From an uncultured Coriobacteriaceae bacterium (lineage in GTDB: Bacteria; Actinomycetota; Coriobacteriia; Coriobacteriales; UMGS124): 8,708 bases of DNA. Location of the stretch: NCBI GenBank assembly GCA_902783515.1, contig CACZRK010000292.1:1-8708 (forward strand), in the 5' to 3' direction. The translations under genes and the position numbers were made by a program. Position 1 is the first letter of the stretch. Each line of letters starts with the position of its first letter. Positions 1 to 5,976 of this stretch are shown here, piece after piece. The notes beneath the pieces are model-generated. The model had not been told where the DNA came from, did no database searches, and worked only from the letters and a program-made list of their open reading frames with translations.

Positions 1-1
1 C

Positions 2-157
2 ACGCTGCCACAGGTGGGCGAGCGCATCGGCATCTCGCTGAACACGGTGCGCTACCACGCGAAAGGCGTCTATCGCAAGCTAGGCATTCACAGCAAGGCG
101 GAGCTCGTCGCGATCGCCGAGGCATGGGGGACGAGGCGGGGCGACATGCCGCGGTAG
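2..157 (+). CDS. LuxR-family regulator, C-terminal end (5'-truncated by window)
   Basis: Only the last 51 codons are present, open from the left edge to the TAG at 155-157. The peptide reads as the second half of a LuxR/GerE helix-turn-helix: a helix with GERIGISLNTVRYHAKGVYR, then KLGIHSKAELVAIAEAW. The run NTVRYHAKGVYRKLGIHS matches the recognition helix and dimer helix of the family (usual form NTVxxHxxxIYRKLxVxSR). It parallels the end of the complete LuxR regulator at 3983-5719 (NTVHSQTRSLYRKLDVHS). The role is DNA binding. The sensory N-terminus lies outside the window, so whether it is also a membrane regulator is unknown. A hairpin begins at its stop codon. Family assignment is confident; target and ligand are unknown. 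Confidence 0.85.
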   Translation, partial: TLPQVGERIGISLNTVRYHAKGVYRKLGIHSKAELVAIAEAWGTRRGDMPR

Positions 158-194
158 GGCGGTGGGAGTGTGGCTCGTGCCAGTCTGCCGTCCT
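155..194 (+). terminator. GC-rich hairpin after the truncated LuxR gene
   Basis: As RNA, 156-165 (AGGGCGGUGG) can pair with 185-194 (CUGCCGUCCU) using Watson-Crick and G-U pairs. A small inner stem, UGGC 171-174 with GCCA 179-182, closes a UCGU loop. It overlaps the LuxR stop codon, where a terminator would sit, but has no U-tract, so intrinsic termination is uncertain. It resembles the hairpin at 1743-1781. Confidence 0.35.
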
Positions 195-197
195 CCT

Positions 198-389
198 CGC
201 GCTTGTGGCTCCGAGCGCCTCTTTGACGGCTTGAAAGACGAGCCCGGCGCTTTCCTCGTCGATGAAGCGCTCGCAGAGCTCGTTGATCCGCTGAAACGGC
301 TGGAACGTGGTGACGTCGTGTAAGCCGGTCCCGCACATGATGCCGCACTGCCCGGTGATGAGCGGCAGTGCCGGGATCCTGCGGGTTTG
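198..389 (-). pseudogene. Possible relic of a coding sequence (unrecognised)
   Basis: On the minus strand, the frame reading from 389 down to 198 gives a protein-like stretch. It contains RRIPALPLITGQCGIMCG, then GLHDVTTFQPFQRINELCE, then RFIDEESAGLVFQAVKEALG. Third codon positions are almost all G or C, as in the intact genes here, while the opposite strand is less biased. There is no convincing start codon, and the downstream end runs on without a stop into the LuxR gene with loss of protein-like character. I read it as the C-terminal remnant of a gene broken at both ends. I do not recognise the family. A chance open frame in GC-rich DNA is the alternative. Confidence 0.25.
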
Positions 390-458
390 ACGCTCAGTCA
401 GGTGAAGTCGCGCCTGTTTCAGGCTACCAGCGGTTAACCTGTGGGGGCAAGATTTATC

Positions 459-550
459 TTGCAATCTCGGAGTATTCTACCTTGCAATCTCGGAAATCAA
501 TGCCATACAATCTCGGAGAGAGATACCTTGCAAATTCGGAGTGCCATATC
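459..550 (+). repeat. Four 23-bp direct repeats upstream of the ATPase
   Basis: Four adjacent units start at 459, 482, 505 and 528, each exactly 23 bp. Each has a conserved 13-bp head (TTGCAATCTCGGA in copies 1 and 2, ATACAATCTCGGA in copy 3, TTGCAAATTCGGA in copy 4) and a looser 10-bp tail ending in CC or TC. The array is more A+T-rich than the rest of the window. The spacing suggests binding sites for a protein on a regular lattice, probably regulating the ATPase just downstream. It does not have the spacer structure of a CRISPR. Confidence 0.85.
482..511 (+). promoter_or_regulatory. Candidate sigma-70-type promoter inside the repeat array
   Basis: TTGCAA at 482-487 (head of repeat 2; 4 of 6 matches to TTGACA) and TACAAT at 506-511 (head of repeat 3; 5 of 6 to TATAAT) are separated by 18 bp. 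Repeat 3 differs from copies 1 and 2 (TACAAT instead of TGCAAT), which creates the -10-like hexamer. Transcription would begin near 518, ahead of both possible ATPase starts. This is motif matching only. Confidence 0.4.
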
Positions 551-564
551 GAAATGGGGCCTCG

Positions 565-1725
565 ATGATTCCCCGAGCCATAGCACCGCGCGCCCTTCAG
601 CTTTCAAGGTGGTTCCCCGTCGTCTCGGTCACGGGGCCACGGCAGAGTGGCAAGTCCACCCTTGTGAGGGAGGTCTTCTCCGATTATGCGTATGTCAATC
701 TGGAAGACCCGCAGACTCGACAGCAGGCTCTCAGCGACCCCGTCGGCTTTATACGCAATCGGCCGAATCGCCTGATTATTGATGAGGTGCAGCTCGCGCC
801 GGAGCTTTTCTCGATGATTCAAGTCGTTTCAGACGAGAGCAACACGCCTGGGCAATACGTGCTTTCCGGATCGCAAAACTTCTTGCTCCTCAAGCAGATA
901 ACTCAGTCGCTGGCAGGGAGGGTCGGACTTCTCGGGCTGCTGCCGTTTTCGTTCACGGAGGCAAAGGAGGGAGAGGGCGATCTCACGCCCGACTCCTTCA
1001 TGTTGAGGGGAGGCTATCCACGGCTGTACGACGTGGACGTCCCGCAGGCCACGTACTTCTCGGCATACGTGAAGACGTACGTGGAGCGCGATGTCCAGGA
1101 CTATCTCGGCGTGAGGGCCCTCGCATCCTATAGGACGCTGCTAGAGCTCTGCGCCCAATGCGTCGGAAGTCTCCTGAACGTCACGCGCCTCGCAAACGAC
1201 GTCGGCGCCTCGCGGGAGTCCGTGAACTCCTGGCTCTCGATGCTTGAGTCGAGCTATGTCTTGTTTAGGCTGAGGCCGTATCACGCGAACCTTCGCAAAC
1301 GCCTTACCAAGACGCCCAAGCTCTATTTCTATGACACGGGCCTGCTGTGCTACCTGCTGCGCATCAGGACGCTCGATCAGTTGCTCACGAGCCCCTACCT
1401 GGGCATGGTGTTCGAGAACCTCGTGATCGAGGAGCGTATGAAGATGCACCTGAACGCAGGCAGGGATCCCGACCTCTACTTCTATCGCGATGACAACAAG
1501 GTCGAGGTAGACTTAGTTGACATGACCGACGCCGACCATGGGCTCCTCGCCGAAATCAAGTCGTCACAGACCTACCGAAGCGGCTTCTCTCGCCATCTTC
1601 GCGTCGTGGGCGATGAGATCGGCATTCCCGCCGAGCGGCGCTTTGTCGTGGAGCGCGCGGAGGGGGACTTTGATGCGGACGGCGTGCAGGTGAGAAACAT
1701 CGCGACCTGGCTGGGGATGAGCTAA
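565..1725 (+). CDS. AAA-type ATPase with C-terminal DUF4143 domain
   Basis: The protein has 386 residues from the ATG at 565, about the usual length for this family. Residues 1-130 are a P-loop ATPase: Walker A GPRQSGKS (24-31), Walker B LIIDEVQ (D73, E74), a sensor-like YVLSGSQ (98-104) and the family's LAGRVG (116-121). The YVERDV motif (172-177) opens the DUF4143 region. Near the C-terminus, EVDLV (D316) and AEIKSS (E330, K332) form a D...ExK pattern like PD-(D/E)xK nuclease folds. The protein is presumably cytoplasmic; the cellular role of the family is not established, and its members are patchily distributed and often horizontally acquired. An in-frame GTG at 541 would add eight residues but lies in repeat 4 with no ribosome site. 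The ATG at 565 has a weak GGGG at 556-559 and gives the typical MIxR start. It stands alone, between a repeat-borne promoter and a hairpin. Confidence 0.88.
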   Translation: MIPRAIAPRALQLSRWFPVVSVTGPRQSGKSTLVREVFSDYAYVNLEDPQTRQQALSDPVGFIRNRPNRLIIDEVQLAPELFSMIQVVSDESNTPGQYVLSGSQNFLLLKQITQSLAGRVGLLGLLPFSFTEAKEGEGDLTPDSFMLRGGYPRLYDVDVPQATYFSAYVKTYVERDVQDYLGVRALASYRTLLELCAQCVGSLLNVTRLANDVGASRESVNSWLSMLESSYVLFRLRPYHANLRKRLTKTPKLYFYDTGLLCYLLRIRTLDQLLTSPYLGMVFENLVIEERMKMHLNAGRDPDLYFYRDDNKVEVDLVDMTDADHGLLAEIKSSQTYRSGFSRHLRVVGDEIGIPAERRFVVERAEGDFDADGVQVRNIATWLGMS

Positions 1726-1742
1726 GGGGGCGGGACGGCTCG

Positions 1743-1781
1743 GGGCGGCGGGAGGCGACTCGCGCCAGTCCCACCGCCCTA
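1743..1781 (+). terminator. Hairpin between convergent ATPase and flavoprotein genes
   Basis: GGGCGGCGGGA (1743-1753) pairs with TCCCACCGCCC (1769-1779) over 11 positions with one mismatch. An inner GGCG/CGCC stem (1754-1757 with 1763-1766) lies inside. It begins 17 bases after the ATPase stop and about 86 bases beyond the stop of the convergent flavoprotein gene, so it could stop transcription from both sides. No T-run follows on either strand. It resembles the hairpin at 155-194. Confidence 0.45.
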
Positions 1782-1866
1782 ACGTCCCTGCTTGCCCGAG
1801 GCTGCTCGTGCAGCGCCGCCGAACTGGCGAAGGGCGCACGATCGGCTTGTGATCAGCTTGCAGGCG

Positions 1867-3810
1867 TCATGCGAGCGCGTACGCCGCGGCGATCGGACCG
1901 GCAACGTATCCGGACACGTACGCAAACCCGATGCCGTCACCCATGCCGTAATAGTTGCGGTTCCAGCAGGTCCCGTACGCGTCCGCGCCGACGGCGTAGA
2001 GGCCGGGGATGGCCTTGCTGGCGTCGTCAAGCACCTGGAACCGGTCGTTGATGATCAGGCCACCGACAGTGCCCAGCTGGTTGTACGTAATCGTGACGAG
2101 GTAGAACGGTCCGGTCTCCAGCGCCACGAGGTGCGCGGGGTCCTTTCCGAAGAACTCATCAACGCCGGCGGCGCAATATCCGTTGTACGTCTCGACCGTC
2201 TCGGCGAGCACCGCGGGATCCATGCCAGCGGATGTGGCGAGTTCCTCGATCGTCTTGCCGGTGAATGCCCAGCCGTTCTTTACGCAGTCATCCAAGACCT
2301 CTTGGAATCCGTCCCAGGGCGTGTCGGCGGTGAAATCCGGCTTATACTCCGGTGGCATGCCGGGGGAGTCGGTGAAGCCGATGGCCTGCGTGCCGCCGGA
2401 GGCAAGGGCGTCAACCATGTCCTGGTCGAGCATGGCGTACGTCGTGCCGCCTGCGAAGAAGCCGCTGCCGGCCGCCGCCGTGGCGGTGTTGACCCAATCC
2501 TCGTTGCGGAAGCGCACCCCGGCGGTTGTGACGTCCAGGACGCTCGGCGTGTAGCCGAGGATCATCGGCATCTGCTGCTGGAAGTACTCGTAGCCGCGCA
2601 GCTTGGCCGCTGCGAGCGTCTGATGCAGCATCATGCCACCCATGCTCGCCGGCTTCTTCGCGCCGACCGCCCAGGCCATGTCGATGCCCTCGCCCACGTC
2701 CTGCGTGAGGCAGCCGCACACAGGGTCGTTGCCGGTGAGCTCTCTGATCCGCTCCGTGTCGCCGCCGAAGCCGCCCGTGGCGATGACGACGGCCCGGGCG
2801 TTGACGGTAAGCGTCGAGCCGTCTGGTCTCGTCGCCACGACGCCGGTCACCGCGCCGTCGGCGTCGGTCGTGATCTGCGTAACCTTGTGCTCAGGGTACA
2901 CGTCGCCGCCATTTGCCTTCACGGTGTTCGTGAGCAGCTCGTCGTACACGACGGGACGGTCCATGTACGGCGCCATCATCGTGGGGAAGCGCGCATTTGG
3001 GTCGCCGAGGTGCGGGAACAAGTTTGCCTTCGTCGTTGCTCCGGCGAGATAGTCAATGGTGGGCTGTGTGTTCGTCAGGTACGTGTAGACGACGTTCGGG
3101 TCGGCGAGGTACATCTGCCCCGAGATCCATTCGTCCAGCTTGTCGCGGATGGCGTCGGGTGGGTACGTCGCCATCATGAACGACATGAGCGAGCAGCCAC
3201 CCACGACGCCGACCTTGTCGAGCAGGGCGACGCGCGCGCCTGCCTCGGCTGCGCGCGCCGCAGCGAGGATGCCGGAGCCGCCCGCGCCGACCACGGCGAC
3301 GTCCACGTCCGTCGTCTCGTCCGCGCCAGCGACGTGTGTCGTGGGGACGTCGAACGCCTTCGGGTCGCCGCCGGCGTCAATGACGGCCTGCTTGACGGCC
3401 GTCTTGATCGCGCCGCTCGTGAACGTCGCGCCGGAGACGCCGTCCACGCCGAACGAGTTTGCCTCGACGATGCGCCCGCAGAGCTCCGGGATGGCTGCGC
3501 TCGTGAAGACCTCCGTCTCCTGCTGGTCGGTCACCTCGACGGCGTCGATCGTCCCGCCCTTGAACGTGACGCCCACAGTCACGAGGCCGTTGCGACCCTC
3601 AGCCGTCTCCGTGAACGTGCCGTCCTTGGGTCGCGCGGACGAGTCCGCAGCCTTGGACGACTCCGCGGCCAACGCGACCCCTGAGCCCATCGCTGTCGTC
3701 GCGGCAACCGCGGCGGAGCCGGCGACGAACGTGCGCCTCGTGACTCCCGCCTCGCCGAGTCGTGCCCCACCCGCTGCGCCGGGCTTGACCGAGTCCTTGA
3801 TGTAGCTCAT
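1867..3810 (-). CDS. Tat-exported flavoprotein: FMN-binding domain plus FAD-binding reductase domain
   Basis: A 647-residue protein of the fumarate/urocanate reductase-like group, probably reducing an unsaturated organic acceptor outside the membrane. Residues 1-50 are a Tat signal: twin arginine TRRTFV (R25, R26), an Ala-rich hydrophobic core and an ALAAES cleavage region. Residues 64-148 are an FMN-binding domain with DGVSGAT (123-129), the consensus for covalent FMN attachment by ApbE, predicted on T129. The FAD domain begins with VVGAGGSG (G175-G180) and D198; later landmarks are IATGGFGGD, GEGIDMAW, VRFRNE (ending at E437) and the C-terminal NRNYYGMGDGIGFA. The RFxNE segment is not followed by the TTRDKAS-type arginine motif of soluble fumarate reductases, so the substrate is probably different. 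The start has a good ribosome site, AAGGGGG (3819-3825), 8 bases before the ATG. It follows the LuxR gene in the same direction after 172 bp. Confidence 0.92.
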   Translation of the reverse strand: MSYIKDSVKPGAAGGARLGEAGVTRRTFVAGSAAVAATTAMGSGVALAAESSKAADSSARPKDGTFTETAEGRNGLVTVGVTFKGGTIDAVEVTDQQETEVFTSAAIPELCGRIVEANSFGVDGVSGATFTSGAIKTAVKQAVIDAGGDPKAFDVPTTHVAGADETTDVDVAVVGAGGSGILAAARAAEAGARVALLDKVGVVGGCSLMSFMMATYPPDAIRDKLDEWISGQMYLADPNVVYTYLTNTQPTIDYLAGATTKANLFPHLGDPNARFPTMMAPYMDRPVVYDELLTNTVKANGGDVYPEHKVTQITTDADGAVTGVVATRPDGSTLTVNARAVVIATGGFGGDTERIRELTGNDPVCGCLTQDVGEGIDMAWAVGAKKPASMGGMMLHQTLAAAKLRGYEYFQQQMPMILGYTPSVLDVTTAGVRFRNEDWVNTATAAAGSGFFAGGTTYAMLDQDMVDALASGGTQAIGFTDSPGMPPEYKPDFTADTPWDGFQEVLDDCVKNGWAFTGKTIEELATSAGMDPAVLAETVETYNGYCAAGVDEFFGKDPAHLVALETGPFYLVTITYNQLGTVGGLIINDRFQVLDDASKAIPGLYAVGADAYGTCWNRNYYGMGDGIGFAYVSGYVAGPIAAAYALA

Positions 3811-3981
3811 CTGACAGACCCCCTTATGTCGTGCCGCGCCGCCCCTTTTACGGCGCGTGACGCCCCCGATGGTACACCTGCGGATGAGACGCGGCCGCGG
3901 CGGGCGGCGTGCGGTGCGGCACGATGGGCCGCGGCGGGGCTACGTCGGCAACCGCGGCGGAGTCGGTGACGACCGCGCCTC
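3703..3981. repeat. Diverged direct repeat: signal-peptide coding segment echoed upstream of the gene
   Basis: The 16-mer GGCAACCGCGGCGGAG occurs at 3703-3718, inside the Tat signal coding region of the flavoprotein, and at 3947-3962, just past the end of the LuxR gene. Similarity continues as (C/T)CGG(C/T)GACGA, then an imperfect CGCCTC ending near 3739 and 3981. The coordinates span both copies, which are 244 bp apart. It may be a relic of a duplicated gene start, or a coincidence of GC-rich codons. Confidence 0.5.
3835..3857 (-). promoter_or_regulatory. Perfect 7-bp inverted repeat in the flavoprotein leader
   Basis: CGCGCCG (3835-3841) and CGGCGCG (3851-3857) are perfect complements around a 9-base loop. 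It ends 24 bases upstream of the flavoprotein start and just ahead of its ribosome site. It could be an operator, a leader hairpin or an end-of-gene structure for the LuxR gene. No T-run accompanies it. The rest of 3858-3946 shows nothing I can name. Confidence 0.4.
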
Positions 3982-3982
3982 C

Positions 3983-5719
3983 TCACGCCGTCTGGCTGCG
4001 CACGAGGTCTATCAGCTGCTGTCGCGAGTGGACGTCGAGCTTGCGGTAGAGCGACCGCGTCTGCGAGTGGACCGTGTTCGTCGTCACGCACTCGAGCTCG
4101 GCGATCCGTGCGGCGCTGTAGCCGCAGAGCAGATAGCGCGCGATGACGAGCTCGCGCTCCGTCAGGTTCCGTGTCGCCACGGAGGAGCGGAGACGTCGCT
4201 CGTCATCGGCGTCAAGGCTTCGTCCTGACGGGGCGGAGGCGACATCCGGGATGGACGCGCCGCGCACTTCAGAGTGCTCGCAAGGCCCGGTCACCTGCGA
4301 AGGCGGCCTGACGCCGGCATGCTCATGCCCGTCGGACGGGTCGGTCGCCCTCTCCGCGGCGGGCGTGTCCGGCGAGCCGGGCGCCGACGGGGTGCCTTCC
4401 TTGGCCATCAGTCTCAGCGCCAGCGCGAGGACGACGGCGAACGCCAGCGCCGCCATCGTGACGCCGACGGCGAGGGAGACGGTCTTCACCTGGGCGATCG
4501 AACCGCCCCCGACATGACGGACCGCGAGCGGCAGCACCCCGTACCCGACGCAACAGCTGGCGAGCTCGGGGACGAGCAGGGAGCGGAACACCATGGTGGC
4601 CAGCGATCGTGGGTGGCCGCGCCAGCGCAGGGCGATGGCGGCGAGGATGAACGCCTCGCAGCTCACGCGCGTCGCCGACGCGAGCGCGACGCCGATCTGC
4701 GAGAGCACGCCGCCACCCGCGAGCGGTGTGACGAGCAGCGACGCCACGATCGCCAGCGACAGCACGACCCAGCTCGTGAGCAGGAAGCGCTCCGACCCGC
4801 CCATGGCGAGCGCGCTGACCATGACGAGCGCGATGACGGCCACGGTCACCGCGTCCTTCACCTGAAGCAGCCCGTCTGGCGTGGCGTCGGCCAGCAGGGT
4901 GTCGAACACGGCCTTCGCGCAGGTGGACACGACCAGCACCGCGATGAACACGATGGTGGAGATGCGCTCGCGTCCCGTCGCGCATGCGGGTGGCGTCGCG
5001 GACGACGTCGCGGGCTGCACCGGCGGCGTCGGCCACGCGCGGCTGGCGCGTGACGGCCGGCCCGCCTCTTGCCGTGGACATCGATCGACGTCCGCTTCGC
5101 GCGCGAGCGATCGCGATGCCGCCGCGCCGAGCAGGCAGGCCGCCAGCGGGATGAGGGACGAGAGCAGGCGCTTGTCGGGCAGCGGCTTGAAGACGACAGC
5201 GGCGAGGACGATGCCCGTGAACGACGAGCCGAGGACAGCGAGCAGCATCCAGCGCGGATGCATGCGCACGCGGCCGCAGTACTGGGCCCAGACGGAGGCC
5301 AAGACGCAGAGGACCGTCGAGCACAGCATTGCCTCGACAAGCTGAAGGGCCGCCATCGCCCGCGGGTCGAGCGCGCCCGTGAAGAGCCGGCTGACGGCGT
5401 GGGCCCCGACGGCGCAGCACGATGCGGCCGTCCCGAGCGCGATCACGGCAGGCGGCCTGAGCGCGACGCGCGTGAGCCGCCGACTTCCGACGGCCCCGGC
5501 GAGGGCGCAAGCGAGGGCGGCCGCATAGAACAGGCCCACCCAGGCGTCGGGTGTGACGGCGAGTCCTCCAAGGTTGACGAACGAGAACAGTGCCGTGAGG
5601 TTCGTGTGCCGTAGGAGCTGCCAGAACAGTGCGAGCCCAACGATGACGAGCGCGACTGTCGACCCCTCCGGCCACGCCGCGTCCCGCGGCGTGTCCATGC
5701 GGGCTGGTGGATGATCCAT
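3983..5719 (-). CDS. LuxR-family regulator with 12-helix membrane domain
   Basis: From the ATG at 5719 the protein has 578 residues. Residues 21-436 contain about twelve hydrophobic helices (about 21-38, 58-78, 89-108, 122-145, 157-177, 186-203, 254-276, 289-306, 312-333, 338-363, 379-400, 412-436), with a long hydrophilic loop after helix 6 as in MFS-like folds. A polar, Pro/Ser-rich linker (437-515) leads to a LuxR/GerE HTH (519-578: LTERELVIARYLL, recognition segment TTNTVHSQTRSLYRKL). This design is common in Eggerthellaceae next to reductase genes, where such regulators are known to respond to reductase substrates. Here it lies between two flavoprotein genes. AAGGAG (5724-5729) precedes the ATG by 4 bases. 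A longer frame to 5896 would run through the palindromic operator and is not credible. Ligand unknown. Confidence 0.9.
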   Translation of the reverse strand: MDHPPARMDTPRDAAWPEGSTVALVIVGLALFWQLLRHTNLTALFSFVNLGGLAVTPDAWVGLFYAAALACALAGAVGSRRLTRVALRPPAVIALGTAASCCAVGAHAVSRLFTGALDPRAMAALQLVEAMLCSTVLCVLASVWAQYCGRVRMHPRWMLLAVLGSSFTGIVLAAVVFKPLPDKRLLSSLIPLAACLLGAAASRSLAREADVDRCPRQEAGRPSRASRAWPTPPVQPATSSATPPACATGRERISTIVFIAVLVVSTCAKAVFDTLLADATPDGLLQVKDAVTVAVIALVMVSALAMGGSERFLLTSWVVLSLAIVASLLVTPLAGGGVLSQIGVALASATRVSCEAFILAAIALRWRGHPRSLATMVFRSLLVPELASCCVGYGVLPLAVRHVGGGSIAQVKTVSLAVGVTMAALAFAVVLALALRLMAKEGTPSAPGSPDTPAAERATDPSDGHEHAGVRPPSQVTGPCEHSEVRGASIPDVASAPSGRSLDADDERRLRSSVATRNLTERELVIARYLLCGYSAARIAELECVTTNTVHSQTRSLYRKLDVHSRQQLIDLVRSQTA

Positions 5720-5818
5720 GAGTCTCCTTCCGCGACGCGGCTCTCGGGACGCAGGCAAGGAATGCGAGCACGGTGCGTCCGTGCGTGCCCCCACGTGGCC
5801 CGACCCTTGCTGGCGAGG

Positions 5819-5830
5819 CCTGTCAACAGG
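5819..5830. promoter_or_regulatory. Short palindrome CCTGT-CA-ACAGG in divergent intergenic region
   Basis: Two 5-bp arms around CA lie 15 bp from the larger inverted repeat at 5845-5865 and about 100 bp upstream of the LuxR start. It contains TTGACA on the minus strand, but no -10 follows at 17 bp. It may be a second protein site; chance is possible at this size. Confidence 0.25.
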
Positions 5831-5835
5831 GTCCC

Positions 5836-5864
5836 AGTCTATCGTTTCACCAAGAATTGGTGAA
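5836..5864 (-). promoter_or_regulatory. Candidate promoter for the LuxR gene
   Basis: Read on the minus strand, TTCACC (5864-5859; 4 of 6 to the -35 consensus) and TAGACT (5841-5836; 4 of 6 to the -10 consensus) are 17 bp apart. The -35 and spacer lie inside the inverted repeat 5845-5865, so a protein bound there would block or assist polymerase directly. Weak motif match. Confidence 0.3.
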
Positions 5865-5865
5865 A
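5845..5865. promoter_or_regulatory. Perfect 9-bp inverted repeat, candidate operator
   Basis: TTTCACCAA (5845-5853) and TTGGTGAAA (5857-5865) are perfect complements around GAA. The symmetry and its place between two divergent genes, one encoding an HTH regulator, are what an operator for a dimeric regulator would show. It is A+T-rich in otherwise GC-rich DNA. The inner half-site recurs at 5877-5883 and 5905-5911. Confidence 0.65.
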
Positions 5866-5876
5866 TGAGGGCGAGG

Positions 5877-5911
5877 TGGTGAATGACGGTCAGCAAGGGA
5901 CGACTTCACCA
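5877..5911. promoter_or_regulatory. Second pair of TTCACCA half-sites
   Basis: TGGTGAA (5877-5883) and TTCACCA (5905-5911) repeat the core of the neighbouring palindrome exactly, as an inverted pair separated by 21 bp. With the palindrome this gives four half-sites in 66 bp, upstream of the divergent flavoprotein start. Confidence 0.5.
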
Positions 5912-5976
5912 GCCGCTTGGGACGGGTAGCCGCCGACTTGTCGCAGACTCAAGGCGACGGATCGAGGGGAACGTCG

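Noticed and set aside
162..323. Small plus-strand gene starting GTG, ending TAA
   Set aside because: Its codon third positions are less biased than the opposite strand's, it has no ribosome site, and it overlaps the hairpin. It is probably a shadow of the minus-strand relic.
459..550. CRISPR array
   Set aside because: The conserved part is only 13 bp with 10-bp tails, there are no spacers of proper size, and no cas genes are present.
1792..3684. 630-codon open frame on the plus strand
   Set aside because: It is antisense to the flavoprotein at 1867-3810, is Arg/Val/His-rich with no domain, and arises from codon bias in GC-rich DNA.
3848..3985. Readthrough extension of the LuxR protein past its TGA (about 45 open codons)
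   Set aside because: The protein already ends normally after the HTH domain, and open frames of this size are expected in such GC-rich DNA.
4323..5771. 482-codon open frame on the minus strand
   Set aside because: It overlaps the LuxR gene in another frame on the same strand, is extremely Arg/Ala-rich, and has no domain.
5821..5826. Perfect TTGACA -35 box on the minus strand
   Set aside because: The position 17 bp downstream reads TCGGGC, with no -10 resemblance.
5720..5896. N-terminal extension of the LuxR regulator to an ATG at 5896
   Set aside because: The extension would code through the palindromic operator region and has no membrane or domain character. A good ribosome site lies before 5719.
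5917..5976. TTG start for the double-FMN flavoprotein
   Set aside because: It is a rare start with no ribosome site; later ATGs with purine-rich leaders give a better Tat signal.
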